Assembly (NCBI RefSeq): GCF_002218085.1
Contig: NZ_BDUC01000008.1
Location: 267,094-331,093, forward strand
Length of the DNA stretch: 64,000 bases
Reading direction: 5' to 3'
DNA from: Tolypothrix sp. NIES-4075
Lineage (GTDB): Bacteria; Cyanobacteriota; Cyanobacteriia; Cyanobacteriales; Nostocaceae
The translations under genes and the position numbers were made by a program. The notes beneath the pieces are model-generated. The model was not told the origin of the DNA, did no database searches, and was given only the letters and a program-made list of their open reading frames with translations. Numbering within the stretch: the stretch's first letter is position 1; each line of letters starts with the position of its first letter. Below are positions 17,952 to 26,675 of the stretch, piece after piece.

Positions 17952-20900
17952 ATGCAGCACTATTTACACCCCCAACACCTTGAGGAATTAGTCAATAGCT
18001 CAGGTATTGATTTACACCTGACACAAATAAATTTCCGCTCCCTGCAAGACAGAACCGCTTATGAATATTTGTTAATTTCTGAACGTCTCCCGCGTAAAAA
18101 TAGCGGTATGGTGAAAAATGAGTGGTTGCAACGTTACGCTCATATTACCGCAGGTGGTTGGTGGTGTTCGGGACTTGACCCATTGCATAACTGGCAAATG
18201 ATGGAATGGGGATGCTTTAAGCCAAATCAACCGCGATTAAATCAAAATAGCAAGTCCATCAAATACGAACATCCCCCCAGCACACCAACGCGGATATTTT
18301 GTCTGCGGGTAACATTGCGTATCTGGCAGCAAGTCGCCAAACGTTACAATTTAGCCATACCTGAAAATATCAACATTGCTGAAAATGGTGAAGCTATAGG
18401 CTTTTGGGAATGGGTGATGCAACGAAACATACCCATAATTATCTGCGAAGGTGTGAAGAAAGCCGCTGCACTGTTGACACAAGGATATGCAGCGATCGCA
18501 GTTCCCGGAATTACCAGCGGTTATCGCGTCATCAAAGATGAATTTGGTAAAGTTACCAGTCGTCAGTTAATTCCTGATTTAGCAGCTTTTGCGATTACAA
18601 AACGCACCTGTTATATTTGCTTTGATTTTGAAACAGAACCGAAAAAAATCGCCGCAGTAAATAACGCCATTTCTCAACTTGGTTTTTTATTCCAAGCGAA
18701 AAATTGCCCAGTTCAAATCATCGAACTTCCCGGAAAAGAAAAAGGCGTAGATGAATTTATCGTCGCTAAAGGTGCAACTGCATTCGAGCAAGTTTACCGC
18801 CAAAGTGTTGATTTAGAAGTTTATATTGCTCAGACAAAACCGCACACAGCCTTAACCATTTCCCCTGCACTCACCCTAAACCGTCGCTACTTAGGAGAAG
18901 TACCTTTCCCCGCTTCTGGATTAGTAGGAGTAAAATCAGCCAAAGGAACAGGAAAAACCACATCACTGCAAGCAGTAGTCAATCAAGCCAAAAGCCAAAA
19001 TAAACCCGTTTTATTAATTACTCACCGCATCCAACTGGGACGCTTCTTATGTGAAAAAATCGGCATTGATTGGAAAATACGTAGTGAGCGCTTCAGCGCT
19101 CATTCTTTCGGACTATGCATCGATTCCCTCTGGAAGCTTAACCCCGAAGATTGGCACGGTGCAATAATAATATTAGACGAAGTAGAACAATCCTTATGGC
19201 ATTTACTCAACAGCAATACATGTAAAAATAACCGCGTTAAAATTTTAAAGATATTTCAGCAGTTAATTTACACTGTTTTAACTACCGACGGCTTAATTAT
19301 TGCCCAAGATGCCGATTTATCAGATGTTTCTTTAGAATATTTGCAAGGATTAGCAAATATTAAATTAACGCCTTGGGTAGTTGTAAATCAATGGAAACCA
19401 GAGCGAGGTTGGGATGTGACTTTTTATGATTCTCCCAACCCTACGCCGTTAATTCATCAATTAGAATTAGAGTTACTTGCCGGACGTAAATGTTATGTTA
19501 CTACCGATAGTCGTACTGGGCGTTATAGCTGTGAAACCATCGAACGTTATTTAAAAGAGCGTTTAGAAAGATTGCAAAAGGAATTTCCGAAAACTCTGGT
19601 AGTTAGCAGTCATACAACAAACACACCTGGACACAAAGCGGTTGATTTTGTTGCAGAAATTAATCAAAAAGTGACTGAATATAATGCCGTTTTTGTAACT
19701 CCTAGCCTGGGTACGGGAATTAGTATTGATGTCGAACATTTCGACAGTGTTTATGGCATTTTTCAAGGGGTAATAACTGACTCGGAAGCACGACAAGCAT
19801 TAGCTAGAGTCCGCGATGATGTGCCGCGCATTGTTTGGTGTGCTAAACGGGGTATAGGCTTGATTGGTAGTGGTAGTACAAATTATCGCTTGCTTTCTTA
19901 TTGGTATCAAGAAAATCAAAAAGAAAATTTAGCTTTGCTCAGTCCGTTGCATAAGATAGATGTTGATTTACCATCAGTTTATGACCCAATTCATTTAAGA
20001 ACTTGGGCGAAGATGTCGGCGAGGGTGAATGCTTCGATTACCTTTTATCGTAAATCGATGAAAGAGAATTTGATTGCTGACGGTCATCAAATTTGGGTAA
20101 GAAGTAATGCTGTGAATAATAATATTATTCGTGATTTACGACTTGCCTTTTTAGCCACCGATGCTGATGACTCGGTAACTCGACGAAGGTTAATTTTAGA
20201 AATTGTTAAAGTCCAAAAAGATTGGTCGCAAAGTCGGCAAAAGGCAAAAGAAATTAAACACAAGATTCAAGAAATTAAGCGACAAAATCAATTATCAGCA
20301 GCGATTGCTGCAACTAATGCGAGAGATATTGATTATAAAGAATATCAGCAATTATTAGTTAAACATTCTCTCACTGAGAAAGAGCGGAATCAAATTGATA
20401 AATATATTCTCAAAAAAAGATATTGTGTTGAGGTTACTCCACTGCTGAAATTACGGGATGACAAAGGATATTATTATCAATTATTAACTCACTATTATTT
20501 AACTCACGAAAGCGAGTATTTTTGGGTTAGAGATAAACAAGAATGGTATCAGCAGTTGTCTTGGGGTGAGGGTAAGATTTTTCTGCCAGATATAAAAACT
20601 TATACTCTGAAAGTTGAGGCTTTGAGAGCATTAGGAATGCAACAGTTTCTGGAAGCAGGACGCAGATTTAGTGAGAATGATGCTGATTTGATATTACTAA
20701 AAAATACGGCGTTGCACTGTAGTAAGCATATTAAAAGGACATTGGGGATTAATTTGGTGCAAGATAAAGAACGGGTTTTGGGGATGAAAATTCTCAGTAG
20801 ATTGTTAAATTTGTTGGGTTTGAAGTTGAAGCGAGTGGATGAGCTTTTTCAAATTGATTTGGCAACGCTTGATGATGGGAGGAAAGAAATATTTGCAGTT

Positions 20901-21011
20901 TGGGATGAAAGGGATGAGTTGATGTTAGCGAATGTTAAGGCTGATTATGCTTCATCGTGGAAGAGTGAGGCTATACGAACAAAGCCTGTTTACGTCGGTG
21001 TACCATTTTAA
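17952..21011 (+). CDS. Plasmid-type replication protein, CyRepA1/DUF3854 type
   Basis: 1019 residues. The N-terminal half has a Toprim-like DUF3854 region: IIICEGVKKAAALL (about 162-175) with a following FDFE acidic motif (about 222). The central part is a P-loop helicase-like ATPase with Walker A SAKGTGKTTS (about 328-337), LLITHR motif Ia, Walker B IILDEVEQSLW, SLGTGISID and a final QALARVRDD arginine motif. This order is that of the cyanobacterial plasmid replication family called CyRepA1, a primase/helicase-like initiator. The C-terminal 350 residues are coiled-coil-rich and unassigned. It lies alone among chromosomal genes with no partition or resolvase gene beside it. Near residues 377-384 the reading frame runs through a dispersed palindrome (19081-19102). 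Confidence 0.8.
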   Translation: MQHYLHPQHLEELVNSSGIDLHLTQINFRSLQDRTAYEYLLISERLPRKNSGMVKNEWLQRYAHITAGGWWCSGLDPLHNWQMMEWGCFKPNQPRLNQNSKSIKYEHPPSTPTRIFCLRVTLRIWQQVAKRYNLAIPENINIAENGEAIGFWEWVMQRNIPIIICEGVKKAAALLTQGYAAIAVPGITSGYRVIKDEFGKVTSRQLIPDLAAFAITKRTCYICFDFETEPKKIAAVNNAISQLGFLFQAKNCPVQIIELPGKEKGVDEFIVAKGATAFEQVYRQSVDLEVYIAQTKPHTALTISPALTLNRRYLGEVPFPASGLVGVKSAKGTGKTTSLQAVVNQAKSQNKPVLLITHRIQLGRFLCEKIGIDWKIRSERFSAHSFGLCIDSLWKLNPEDWHGAIIILDEVEQSLWHLLNSNTCKNNRVKILKIFQQLIYTVLTTDGLIIAQDADLSDVSLEYLQGLANIKLTPWVVVNQWKPERGWDVTFYDSPNPTPLIHQLELELLAGRKCYVTTDSRTGRYSCETIERYLKERLERLQKEFPKTLVVSSHTTNTPGHKAVDFVAEINQKVTEYNAVFVTPSLGTGISIDVEHFDSVYGIFQGVITDSEARQALARVRDDVPRIVWCAKRGIGLIGSGSTNYRLLSYWYQENQKENLALLSPLHKIDVDLPSVYDPIHLRTWAKMSARVNASITFYRKSMKENLIADGHQIWVRSNAVNNNIIRDLRLAFLATDADDSVTRRRLILEIVKVQKDWSQSRQKAKEIKHKIQEIKRQNQLSAAIAATNARDIDYKEYQQLLVKHSLTEKERNQIDKYILKKRYCVEVTPLLKLRDDKGYYYQLLTHYYLTHESEYFWVRDKQEWYQQLSWGEGKIFLPDIKTYTLKVEALRALGMQQFLEAGRRFSENDADLILLKNTALHCSKHIKRTLGINLVQDKERVLGMKILSRLLNLLGLKLKRVDELFQIDLATLDDGRKEIFAVWDERDELMLANVKADYASSWKSEAIRTKPVYVGVPF
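19081..19102 (+). repeat. Palindrome of the GTAGTGAGCG family inside a coding region
   Basis: GTAGTGAGCGCTTCAGCGCT plus CA. TGAGCGCT (19085-19092) and AGCGCTCA (19095-19102) are perfect arms. The start GTAGTGAGCG is shared with the element at 13322 and those at 44138 and 57442 on the other strand. It is read in frame as RSERFSAH within the replication protein. Confidence 0.7.
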
Positions 21012-21076
21012 AGATATAAGCGATCGCCTATATATTACTCTGGGCGATCCAAAAATCATCAGGATCAGTCGTTGAA

Positions 21077-21832
21077 TTACGATAAAAAATCAATCAAAAT
21101 TTTTGCAAATTCAGCAACATGGCTATAAAGAAACCCATGTCCGGCTTCTTTAATAATTTTGAGTTCTGAAGCAGAAATTCTGTTATTCAAAATATTACTA
21201 TTGGCAGCAGGTATTACTAAATCGCTATCTCCAGTAATGATTAAGGTAGGTGCTTTAATGTCTTGCAATAAATTACATGTATCGTGAGTATTGTGCGCCT
21301 GTAATTGTCTTATAAAACCATCTGGTTGGCTGTGATAAGGTGAGGTTATTATGAAAAAATCTTCTGCTTTTTTCCGATTATTAGAGATAGCTAAATATGA
21401 TGCGGGAAAAAGAATATCCAATAAATCTCCTTGATTATTTGGGTTAAAATCGCTACAATCTCCACCTGCCATTGTGCAGACCAATATCAATTTATTTAGC
21501 TTGCTCGGATGTCTTAAAGCAAACTGTTGAGCAATCATACCACCCATGCTGAGTCCCAAAACATGAGCTTGTGCTATTCCTAGAGCATTAAGCAATCCGG
21601 CTGCATCATTTGCCATATCAGCAGTGGTGTAGTTGTCTGTTGATTGGCTTTTTGTACGTCCAGAATCCCGGTTATCAAACAGAATGACTTGGTAATGTTT
21701 TGCCAGTTCATTAAGGAACACATCCCCCCAATCCAAAAGGCTGAAGCTTAAACCCATAATCATGAGTAGCGGATAACCGCTGCCTTTCACCTCGTAGTAA
21801 ATGCTAATATCTCCAACTTGAGTTTCTGGCAT
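21077..21832 (-). CDS. Alpha/beta-fold hydrolase
   Basis: 251 residues, a compact alpha/beta hydrolase. Oxyanion segment LLMIMGLSFSLLDW (about 23), FDNRDSGRT (about 52), nucleophile elbow GLSMGG (about 94, Ser catalytic), Asp in ITGDSDLVIP (about 198), and His in EAGHGFLY (about 226). The sequence resembles 3-oxoadipate enol-lactonase/BioH-type esterases; the substrate is not determinable. No signal peptide. Converges with the replication protein gene, 65 nt apart. Monocistronic. Confidence 0.87.
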   Translation of the reverse strand: MPETQVGDISIYYEVKGSGYPLLMIMGLSFSLLDWGDVFLNELAKHYQVILFDNRDSGRTKSQSTDNYTTADMANDAAGLLNALGIAQAHVLGLSMGGMIAQQFALRHPSKLNKLILVCTMAGGDCSDFNPNNQGDLLDILFPASYLAISNNRKKAEDFFIITSPYHSQPDGFIRQLQAHNTHDTCNLLQDIKAPTLIITGDSDLVIPAANSNILNNRISASELKIIKEAGHGFLYSHVAEFAKILIDFLS

Positions 21833-22018
21833 TTAAACATTAAATAAGATAAAGAATAGGAAAATATAATAATTAGCTTTCAAAAGGGTAATGATCAGCT
21901 TTTCGATTTTAGCCAAATCAATATCATGCTGAGTGTCAATTTATTAGTAATATAAAATACTTAACATTACTAAATTTAATTATTTGAGGAAAAAAGTTCT
22001 ACAGGTAAGCGATCGCAC

Positions 22019-22264
22019 TTAACTGCCGCACTCCACAACACAACCAAAAGCCCACTCGTCATAGAGTCCTTCGTCTTCTGGTGCGTAACCTTTAAAGAAT
22101 GCGTCGTCACTTTGGGTAATTCGGGAAGCGGTAGTATGCTGTTGCACAATCGTACTTAACCAACGTCCAGCACCCAAGCTGTTGATCAAAGATTCCGGTA
22201 GAGTTAACTTTTCCCCTGATTTTAGTTCAATTTCGTAACTCAGGTTAATTAGTTCACTTTCCAT
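22019..22264 (-). CDS. Small protein of unknown function
   Basis: 81 residues, acidic, with no membrane segment. It reads as MESELINLSYEIELKSG, a central LPESLINSLGAGRW and a C-terminal GYAPEDEGLYDEW. I do not recognise a family. The ATG overlaps the last 11 nt of the preceding small gene, so the two are probably translationally coupled. The pair sits behind the oligopeptide ABC ATPase gene. The beta-strand-then-helix start is reminiscent of AbrB/MazE-type antitoxins, but no conserved motif supports that. Confidence 0.6.
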   Translation of the reverse strand: MESELINLSYEIELKSGEKLTLPESLINSLGAGRWLSTIVQQHTTASRITQSDDAFFKGYAPEDEGLYDEWAFGCVVECGS

Positions 22265-22475
22265 AGATTTTTTGGATTAATTGCTTTGCGTACCATTCAT
22301 TATCATAGATATAAGAGTGCGATCGCCCAAAATTCTCAGCGATCGCCTGAAAATATGCCTCAAACTCTAAATCGGGATTCGCAGCCATGCAAAAGCGTAA
22401 TTTATTTCCGACATCACAACGCTCGTAATTGACGCTTTTGCACTCTTTCGGCACTTCCGGTTGGAATCGAAGCAA
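22254..22475 (-). CDS. Small protein of unknown function overlapping the ABC gene
   Basis: Up to 73 residues. The start is uncertain: TTG at 22475 or GTG at 22454 would lie within the 3' end of the ABC ATPase gene, and an ATG at 22388 gives 44 residues. The C-terminal part (NPDLEFEAYFQAIAENFG, then YAKQLIQKIYGK) looks like a real amphipathic helical protein. Its 11-nt overlap with the next small gene and overlap with the ABC gene suggest a three-gene transcript. Function unknown. Confidence 0.5.
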   Translation of the reverse strand: MLRFQPEVPKECKSVNYERCDVGNKLRFCMAANPDLEFEAYFQAIAENFGRSHSYIYDNEWYAKQLIQKIYGK

Positions 22476-24294
22476 TTAACCTCTGCGTGTATTCTTCCTT
22501 AGGTTCGCGGTATATGTTTTCGGCTATACCTTGTTCGACGATTTCACCGCGATTCATGACCAAAATGCGATCGCTCATAAATTTCACCACACTCAAATCG
22601 TGGGAAATAAATATATAAGTCAACTTAAAATCATCTTGCAATTCTTTCAACAAATTCAACACTTGCGCTTGTACCGAAACATCCAGCGCGGAAACTGATT
22701 CATCGCAAATGATAAACTTGGGATTTAACGCCAAAGAACGCGCAATACAAATTCGTTGACGTTGACCACCAGAAAATTGATGCGGATAGCGCTTAATCGC
22801 ATCTGCGCTTAATCCCACCCTTTCCAAAAGTTCCGCTACCCGTTCCCGTCGTTGTTTCGTCGTCTTTCCAACCGAGTGAATTAACAACGGTTCCATGATT
22901 GCGTCCCCAACCTTCATCCGGGGGTCAAGCGCACTAAAGGGATTTTGAAAGACTATTTGCATTTCTCGTCGCAGTTTTTGCAACGGTTCTCCTTTGAGGG
23001 TAGTAATATCTCGTCCCTCAAAGATAATCTCACCGCTCATCGGCTCGATTAATCGTAGTAAAGTTCTACCAAGAGTGGTTTTTCCACAACCTGATTCTCC
23101 CACTAATCCGACTGTTTCCCCAGGTTTCACATCAAAAGAAACGCCATTAACAGCCATCGTGTAGCGTGTCGTTTTTCCAAATGCACCCCGCACCGGAAAA
23201 CCAACTTTCAAATCGCGGACTTCCAAAAGCGGTTTCTGTTCGTTCAGGTTTGCTAATCTTGCTGTAATCTCTTCTCTGCTAACTTCTATCGGAGTTAGCG
23301 GTTCTTTCGCTTGAATTACCACTTGTCCGGTTGGTGTTTCCTCCACACTCATGTAGTCGGAAACGGTGAGGAGTTTTTGCGGATGGCTGTTGAGTGTGGG
23401 GCGACAAGCTACTAAGCCTTTAGTATAGGGATGCTGGGGATTGCTAAAAATTTGCGCTGCTGCTCCATATTCGACAATTTTACCTTTGTACATTACCGCT
23501 ACAGAGTCGGCAATTTCCGCAATTAATCCTAAGTCGTGGGTGATAAAAATCATTCCCATATCGCGTTGCTGCTGCAATTCGCGCATCAACTCCAGAATTG
23601 TCGCTTGCACTGTCACATCTAAAGCTGTTGTCGGTTCGTCTGCAATCAATAGTAAGGGATTGCAGGAAATTGCCATTGCAATCATCACCCGCTGCAACTG
23701 ACCCCCAGAAAGTTGATGCGGAAAGCGTTCCAGCATTGCGTCTTTGTGTTGCTTGACTAACTCTGTTAGTTGTCGCTCATCTAACTTTGATGAAGCAGTT
23801 TGTTTCCAGGTTTCAAGATATTGTTGTTTAATTTGCTCGTCGCTGGGAAGGAGTTTTACTTCTTGTAAACCTGCGATCGCTTTTTGTTTTGCTTCAGCTT
23901 GCGACACTTTCTGATGTCGCATAATTGCTTCGGTTAGCTGAAACCCTATATTATAAACGGGATTGAGCGAACTCATCGGTTCTTGAAAAATCATCGCGAT
24001 GTCACCACCCCGATAAAGCTGCATTTGCTGTGTGGGTAATTCTACCAAGTTGATTGGTGCGGTATTTTCCTGATGGCGAAAGTAAATTTCACCACCGCTT
24101 ATCCTGCCCGGAGTCTGCACCAAACCCATCACAGCTAAAGATGTGACTGATTTTCCACTTCCCGACTCTCCTACTATTCCCAGAGTCTCCCCGCGATGCA
24201 ACTCAAAGGAAATACCATCCACAGCTTTGACGCTGTTGCCATCATCGGAAAATTCAACTTGTAGATTGCGAACCTCTAGGATAGTTTCTCTCAT
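22414..24294 (-). CDS. Oligopeptide-type ABC transporter, fused double ATPase
   Basis: 626 residues carrying two complete ABC ATPase domains, as in GsiA/YejF-type proteins that join the DppD- and DppF-like subunits. First domain (about 4-290): Walker A GESGSGKS, signature LSGGQLQR, Walker B LLIADEPT. Second domain (about 355-615): Walker A GESGCGKT, signature FSGGQRQR, Walker B FIICDESVSALD. The oligopeptide-type C-terminal extension after each domain is present. It should energise import of di/oligopeptides or related solutes. No permease or binding-protein gene is adjacent, so those are encoded elsewhere. Good Met start at 24294. Confidence 0.92.
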   Translation of the reverse strand: MRETILEVRNLQVEFSDDGNSVKAVDGISFELHRGETLGIVGESGSGKSVTSLAVMGLVQTPGRISGGEIYFRHQENTAPINLVELPTQQMQLYRGGDIAMIFQEPMSSLNPVYNIGFQLTEAIMRHQKVSQAEAKQKAIAGLQEVKLLPSDEQIKQQYLETWKQTASSKLDERQLTELVKQHKDAMLERFPHQLSGGQLQRVMIAMAISCNPLLLIADEPTTALDVTVQATILELMRELQQQRDMGMIFITHDLGLIAEIADSVAVMYKGKIVEYGAAAQIFSNPQHPYTKGLVACRPTLNSHPQKLLTVSDYMSVEETPTGQVVIQAKEPLTPIEVSREEITARLANLNEQKPLLEVRDLKVGFPVRGAFGKTTRYTMAVNGVSFDVKPGETVGLVGESGCGKTTLGRTLLRLIEPMSGEIIFEGRDITTLKGEPLQKLRREMQIVFQNPFSALDPRMKVGDAIMEPLLIHSVGKTTKQRRERVAELLERVGLSADAIKRYPHQFSGGQRQRICIARSLALNPKFIICDESVSALDVSVQAQVLNLLKELQDDFKLTYIFISHDLSVVKFMSDRILVMNRGEIVEQGIAENIYREPKEEYTQRLIASIPTGSAERVQKRQLRAL

Positions 24295-24439
24295 AGGAAT
24301 CGGGTATTATTCGTGACTTACTGAATTTAAAATTATCTGGATTTTAACAGTGCTTTTGTAACCAGATGAACTGATTTTTTTGATTGTTACACCTTTGATA
24401 ATAAATTTGGCATTATAAATCACAATTTTTGTTAAATTT

Positions 24440-24492
24440 TAACGGATGTAGCAAATAAGGCTGCGTAAACTAGCCTGACGCTACATCCGTTA
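24440..24492. terminator. Long-loop inverted repeat between ABC and ssb genes
   Basis: TAACGGATGTAGC (24440-24452) and its exact complement (24480-24492) with a 27-nt loop. It lies upstream of the ABC ATPase gene and downstream of ssb, both minus strand, so it could end the ssb transcript. Confidence 0.55.
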
Positions 24493-24594
24493 TCCATGAA
24501 AAGGGGAGTGGGGGAGTGGGGGGACAAGGGGACAAGGGGACAGGGAGGACAGGGAGACAACTAACAACTAACAACTAACTCCTAACTCCTGTAC

Positions 24595-24614
24595 AGACGC
24601 GAAATTTCGCGTCT
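24595..24614. repeat. Perfect 20-nt palindrome AGACGCGAAA
   Basis: AGACGCGAAA/TTTCGCGTCT followed by CTACAA; one of several dispersed copies (51367, 53769, and a version read as coding sequence at 55371). Preceded at about 24498-24590 by a G-rich low-complexity tract and AACTAACAACT repeats. Confidence 0.8.
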
Positions 24615-24683
24615 CTACAATTCTTAACTCCGCGCCTCCTAACTCCTTCATCTCAGATACAATTGCCAAGAACCGCTTTCCGC

Positions 24684-25343
24684 TTAAAACGGAATATCAT
24701 CTATATCTTCGTCCTGTGCTGGTGCGGGATAAGGATTGCGATCGCTATTTTTCGCGCTTTGTTTAGGTTCATCTTGTGCTGGTGCGGGATAAGGATTGCG
24801 ATCGGAATTTTTCGCGCTTTGTTTGGGTTCAATGTCGAAGTCATCCTCAGCAAGAGTGCCAAAGTCATTCTTAGCTTGGGTGGATGCGGGAACCTGCGAT
24901 TCGTAAGTGGTTACAGTTTTTTGGGCAGCTGCCACAGGAGACGACATCGGTGTAGAAACTTCCCGGTGGTTTGTTGCAGCCACAGGGACTTCTGATTGTC
25001 GTTGAGTGGTTTCCATTCTTGGTGAGGAACTAATATCAAAACCTGCTCCCAATGCATGAATGCGTTGCACTGTCAACTCTGCACGTTTTTCTTTGAAACC
25101 TTCTCGACGTTCGATGGTATGCATTCCTAACCGTCCTTCGATGAGAACGCGATCGCCTTCGTGGTAATTTTGCTGAATTTCTTTCGCCATGTTACCCCAG
25201 CCTACCACCTTCAGCGTTGCTGGGGGGTCATCCGGGCGCATTCCGGGAAAGCGCACGAGCATTTCACTGATTTCTAGGTTATCTGAGGTGTAGCGAAGCT
25301 GCGGATTTTCTACGATTTCCGCCATCAAAATACAACTGTTCAT
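24684..25343 (-). CDS. ssb: Single-stranded DNA-binding protein
   Basis: 219 residues. The N-terminal OB fold (about 1-115) has the cyanobacterial-type MNSCILMAEIVENPQLRY start, GRLGMHTIERREGFKEKRAEL and aromatic/positive surface. A long Pro/Ser/Thr-rich linker is followed by the acidic tip DIDDIPF, which in SSB recruits replication and repair partners. The linker contains an exact 20-residue tandem duplication, the unit ending NPYPAPAQDE (60-bp period, 24711-24770 and 24771-24830). Length is larger than typical cyanobacterial SSBs (about 120-180). It differs from the usual E. coli type in having a divergent OB sequence, so it may be a secondary SSB. A polar terminal repeat tract follows. Confidence 0.88.
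   Translation of the reverse strand: MNSCILMAEIVENPQLRYTSDNLEISEMLVRFPGMRPDDPPATLKVVGWGNMAKEIQQNYHEGDRVLIEGRLGMHTIERREGFKEKRAELTVQRIHALGAGFDISSSPRMETTQRQSEVPVAATNHREVSTPMSSPVAAAQKTVTTYESQVPASTQAKNDFGTLAEDDFDIEPKQSAKNSDRNPYPAPAQDEPKQSAKNSDRNPYPAPAQDEDIDDIPF
24711..24830 (-). repeat. 60-bp tandem duplication in the SSB linker
   Basis: Two consecutive 60-bp units (24711-24770, 24771-24830) differ by only a few bases and encode the same 20 residues (KQSAKNSDRNPYPAPAQDEP type). Each holds a GCGATCG-related site. Confidence 0.95.
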
Positions 25344-25758
25344 TAATTACTCCGTTTGTTGAAAATGGGGCTATATATGTTTTATTTTCGACAATTTTTT
25401 CGATATATTAATAAATTCCCTGTTTCTCAGGATTGTGGATTTATAAATCGGAAATTTAGCCAATAGTACTATTGTACCATATCTGATTCCCAGCTTCCGG
25501 TAAGTCCAAGATGGGAAAAAAGGCGTTTGGAGGAAATGGCGATCGCTTAAATATGGCGTTTCTGAAACACAAGGAACACAAACCCCATTGTTTCATGTCC
25601 CCATTTTAAATAACCTCTTTGCCATCTTTGTATCCGCTCAAAAGCCTGCTTTGAGCCATTCTCTAAAGCGGTAAGATACTAGACCTCTTGCAAAAATGAG
25701 ATTTTACGACGTTCTGTTCCCTGTTCCCTGTTAAGAGTTCCCTACTTCTGCAAGAAGT
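25344..25758. other. Intergenic region with a partial hairpin repeat
   Basis: No gene seen. It holds the upstream region of ssb and, near 25680-25762, an imperfect long-range inverted repeat (AGACCTCTTGCA with TGCAAGAAGTCT, one mismatch) enclosing TGTTCCCTGTTCCCTGTT repeats. An element GTACTATTGTAC near 25468-25479 resembles a NtcA-type GTA-N-TAC box, but the spacing is 6 rather than 8 and I do not claim it. Confidence 0.4.
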
Positions 25759-26322
25759 CTACTGTTTTTGAGCATGTCTGCTCTCAAAATCGTCCCACTC
25801 ATCATCATTACTGCGACACAAATAAAGTGGAACAAATCCTTGCTCAATTCCTATATCTACCGTTGTTAAATAGTCGAAGTGGGGGTTCTTTCCGTCCATC
25901 AAGCTCAAGTACTCTGAGCAAGGCTCTTTTTTCCAGAAGACGGTTCCAATCAGCAATTTTCCACTGTCAATCAGACTGTTAGAGAGACATTGCAAAGCTT
26001 GACGATAGCCACCAAAAATAAATTCCGAGCCGATGCAGATAATTAAATCAGCCTTTTGGTCTTCCCAAGCAAACGATTTTGCATCTTGGCAAACAAAGGA
26101 CACATCCTGGTTGGGGATTCTCGTTTTTACTTTATTGTTCCCCAGTTCGATAAGCTCTGAGTTTTTGTCAAGCCCAATCCCTACGATTTTATAGCGCTCT
26201 GCAACTCGAATGAGAAACTCTCCTTCACCGCAACCCACATCAATAGCGTAAGAATTGGGATTTAAAGCGAGATGTTCTACAAGTCTGTCTGCCTTTTCAG
26301 GACTTAATGGACAATTGAACAA
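25759..26322 (-). CDS. Class I SAM-dependent methyltransferase
   Basis: 187 residues with the Rossmann-like methyltransferase fold: motif I AIDVGCGEGEF (about 26-36), motif II GIGLDKNSE (about 49), and motif IV ADLIICIGSEF (about 91). It starts with TTG at 26322, supported by a GGAGG ribosome-binding site six bases upstream. No substrate is evident. Acts in the cytosol. No partner gene is adjacent; the 42-bp repeat array lies upstream of it. Confidence 0.82.
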   Translation of the reverse strand: MFNCPLSPEKADRLVEHLALNPNSYAIDVGCGEGEFLIRVAERYKIVGIGLDKNSELIELGNNKVKTRIPNQDVSFVCQDAKSFAWEDQKADLIICIGSEFIFGGYRQALQCLSNSLIDSGKLLIGTVFWKKEPCSEYLSLMDGKNPHFDYLTTVDIGIEQGFVPLYLCRSNDDEWDDFESRHAQKQ

Positions 26323-26430
26323 ATTTGACCTCCAAAAAAGTTGAACAAATATTGGCGATCGCGTTATTGATTCACTCCACAGAAGAAATCAACCAATCTA
26401 CTACAATATAAACTTTGGTTATCAAGCAGA

Positions 26431-26622
26431 AGTTGTGGTGACATCATTATAAGTTTTTATTATCAAAATAACAGCTGTCGTTACCAACGCTTAAACTTTT
26501 CTTATAAAACAGAAGCTGTCGTTACTAACGTTGAAACTGTGGTAAAGAGCGTCGAAGCTGTCGTTACTAACGTTGAAGCTGTGGTTATAAATAGAGAAGT
26601 TGTCGTTATTTATCAGGTTCAG
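26431..26622. repeat. Tandem repeat array, 42-bp units of two 21-bp halves
   Basis: The motif AGCTGTCG/AGTTGTGG recurs at 26431, 26473, 26514, 26556 and 26598, spaced 41-42 nt. Each unit is two related 21-bp halves. Halves 26514-26600 read as VVTNVEA/VVKSVEA heptapeptides on plus, or HSFNVSNDSF on minus. Neither strand has a convincing start with a ribosome-binding site, so I treat it as a non-coding minisatellite. The first units contain indels. Confidence 0.8.
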
Positions 26623-26627
26623 ATTGT

Positions 26628-26660
26628 AGAAACCCGACTTCTTTAAGAAGTCGGGTTTCT
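26628..26660. terminator. AAACCCGACTTCTT hairpin
   Basis: 16-nt perfect arms AGAAACCCGACTTCTT (26628-26643) and its complement (26645-26660) directly downstream of the monooxygenase stop codon on the minus strand. Strong stem, probably its terminator; similar sequences are dispersed in cyanobacteria. Confidence 0.7.
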
Positions 26661-26675
26661 CAGCTTTCATCAAAT

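Noticed and set aside
25465..25485. Possible NtcA site GTACTATTGTAC
   Set aside because: The gap between GTA and TAC is six, not the expected eight bases, and no properly placed -10 box is evident.
26491..26673. 60-residue minus-strand frame with SFNVSND repeats
   Set aside because: Its first residues are the terminator hairpin of the monooxygenase gene and the rest is the 21-bp minisatellite.
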